This document shows, in pieces, positions 62,104 to 64,000 of a DNA stretch of 64,000 nucleotides. Numbering within the stretch: the stretch's first letter is position 1; each line of letters starts with the position of its first letter. Under the pieces are notes generated by a model. The model searched no databases. It was not told the origin of the DNA and saw only the letters and a list, made by a program, of their open reading frames with translations. The stretch comes from Apostichopus japonicus. Lineage: Eukaryota; Echinodermata; Holothuroidea; Aspidochirotida; Stichopodidae. The stretch lies in contig NC_092581.1 of NCBI RefSeq assembly GCF_037975245.1, positions 8,991,303-9,055,302 of the forward strand. Direction: 5' to 3'. Both the position numbers and the translations under genes were made by a program.

Positions 62104-62640
62104 TCTTTTAAATGAGTCGATGCTTACTCAGATCCGATGGCTATCTCGAGTGCTCTTTTCAGTGTCAAGCCTGCTTCAGATAGCAGCTTTCGTTGGATTT
62201 GGTTATCATTGATACCGCATACTAGTCTATCGCATAGCATATCATTAAGCGAAGTACCAAAATTACATGTGTCCGCTAACGCACGTAATTCGGACATGAA
62301 CGTAGCCACTTACTCCGTTGCCAGCCTGTAGCGACTATTACACTTGAATCTCTGAACAATCTCTGAGGGTTTTGGGTCTTAGTGATCTGTCATCACTTTC
62401 ACTAATTCCTCCAATTTTCTTTTCTTCCGGTTTAGCAGGAGGTACGAAATTACGGAGTAGTTTATACGAGCTTGGCCCTATAGCACTCAACAGTATGTTT
62501 AGTTTCTTTGTGTCATCACTATATCATTTGCATTGAAAAATGCACATGCTCAATGTATTGAGTCCATTCTTCTTCGTCGGAGTTAAACTCCTTCAAATTA
62601 CCAAAAATGGCAGTCATTGTTACTATAAAATACTCCAATT
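62104..62640 (-). mobile_element. Ty3/gypsy-type gag, 5' portion
   Basis: A degraded capsid frame starts MTAIFGNLKEFNS near 62610 and reaches MATFMSELRALADTCNFG and DRLVCGINDNQIQRKLL at 62124-62309. The continuation (zinc knuckle and protease) is found at 57889 and below, so the hAT gene appears to split this retroelement. Confidence 0.82.
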
Positions 62641-62661
62641 AATGCACAAGAGTTTAATTTA

Positions 62662-62673
62662 CACTCGTCGCCA
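62662..62673 (-). promoter_or_regulatory. Ty3-type primer-binding site candidate
   Basis: The minus strand reads TGGCGACGAGTG just upstream of the gag frame, as in Mag-like gypsy elements. The LTR would extend from 62674 toward 62930, but no second LTR copy was found. Confidence 0.45.
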
Positions 62674-62929
62674 CGTTACAGTGGCGAGCCCAGCTTGAGA
62701 AGGCCTCGTATAGTGAAATGAGACTATTCCAACATAATTATTGATACGAACAAAATGCCGGACTGATGTTTACGATGAGATGACATTGGGTCAACGATAC
62801 AAGGTGATGCATAGACTTGTGTCCAGCAGCTTAGTAGATTAATGACATCAGTCGTTCTTTGTATGCCACACTGGGTTTCCACCAGGTTCCCCTAATGGCC
62901 ACTCACAGCCCAACCTACAGTAGTTGGGT

Positions 62930-63770
62930 CTGAATGGCATACGGATCACCAGTCTTACCCTTTCTTACTTCACTAACACCTTTGGGACATCTTGCCCTAA
63001 AATCAATTCAACCTGCATAGGATTTACTTGTGGCAAAACAAGCTCAATAAAATGATTCCATCGCTCCAAGTCTTGCGATTTGAAGATATTTTCCTCCCTA
63101 ATAGGAATCTCAGGTGCACTAAAGACATGAGGAACGTTAATGACATGAACATGATCTGAGCTTGTTACCTCCAAGTTAAAAACAGAGGTGCCAATGACAC
63201 TCTCCTTACTGTGCAGTGTACCAACTGTTCCTAATTGTCTTTAATAGTAGTGACTCTGAGTAGAATGAGTTTGTAGAACTAGTGTCCAATAATGCAAAAG
63301 TAGACACACTTCAACTTCCACCCTCTGCTCTTACTTGAACAGCAACCACCGGAAGTGCTACAGTACCCTTGTGTTACTAGCCCCATTAACAGCAGCAGAT
63401 GCCTTTGGAGCACCTGTAGTAAATCCACTCTGTATTAAAGATTCCTGTACCACTGCATCATTATGTGCCTGAGGTGCTTTGGCTGTCCCTTGATGCAGAA
63501 ATTTGGTGTGTTTTTCCCAAACCCATTAACACTGCATGTCCTAGCTAATTTGCACTAATTAGACCTATGCCCTGTCCTTAAACAGTTAAACCAGAGCCTA
63601 TTCTCTGTAGCAAATGCAAACCTTTGAGAAGGATACAACTCCTTAATTCATCACACCTGAATAACAAATGACCACTTTTGTTACACTTGAAACAGGGAAC
63701 ATTCTGCTCTGTTACCATAGTAAAATTTGTCCCTCTATTTCTCTCCTTGGGTTTAGAACTGGTCATCAAA
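62930..63770 (-). mobile_element. BEL/Pao-type remnant (zinc knuckle and protease-linker block)
   Basis: The minus strand has a CCHC knuckle (CFKCNKSGHLLFRC, 63578-63769) and a Pao block (IPIREENIFKSQDLERWNHF, VELILGQDVPKVL, 62965-63174). Stops lie between them. The element probably continues beyond this window's right part, but nothing clear is seen to 64000. Confidence 0.75.
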
Positions 63771-64000
63771 CTTGGCCACCTTCCTTAGCTCTCGAGCGTA
63801 ACCTCCCATATACAGGATCATTCAGCTCTTCAGCTGCATCATTTAATGAACTCTACTATATCAGCAATATTAGGCACCCTACTATAGGGTGATTCAGATA
63901 AGTATATACCGGTAAATAAAAGCTATAACTGACCTGTATTAAAAACTGCTTTTAAACACTTTAAACATGATCAAATTAGTTCAAATTAGACCAAATTAGT

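Overview
The window is intron-rich, AT-rich eukaryotic DNA packed with transposons, tandem arrays and (TA)n microsatellites. The gene content (SLC22 transporter, FANCG, LSM10), compact exons with GT-AG introns, and retroelement mix (L1-like and CR1/L2-like LINEs, Penelope, DIRS-like, Ty3 and BEL/Pao remnants, hAT, tRNA-SINEs) fit a marine invertebrate deuterostome. An echinoderm, perhaps a sea cucumber, is my guess. That is inference; no species marker was used.

1-10.4 kb: the 5' half of an SLC22-type organic ion transporter on the minus strand (five phase-consistent exons, 338 residues; the 3' exons lie off the left edge). Its introns hold a tRNA-derived SINE, (TA)n tracts, a 41-bp minisatellite and a 54-bp minisatellite.

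10.4-19.3 kb: no confident host gene. It holds a second SINE copy, a decayed Penelope-like element (reverse transcriptase plus GIY-YIG endonuclease), a 2.2-kb TIR element carrying a nested hAT MITE with a perfect 8-bp target duplication, and a 1.26-kb array of 47-bp repeats.

19.3-47.8 kb: a plus-strand gene I reconstruct as FANCG, the TPR scaffold of the Fanconi anaemia core complex. It has 14 coding exons whose phases all agree and encodes about 729 residues. LSM10, a U7 snRNP Sm-like protein, is intact as a single exon on the opposite strand inside the first FANCG intron. The other introns host a CR1/L2-like LINE tail, TTAA-flanked MITEs, SINEs, 36-bp and 24-bp arrays, an L1-like LINE split by a gag-only DIRS-like element with inverted terminal repeats, and a 2.27-kb Tigger/pogo-like element with dense ACG-motif arrays.

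49-64 kb: a minus-strand graveyard of nested LTR retrotransposons (at least two Ty3-type and two BEL/Pao-type fragments) plus a hAT transposase gene related to the ZNF862/ZMYM domesticates. That gene keeps a clean intron but carries stops and frameshifts.
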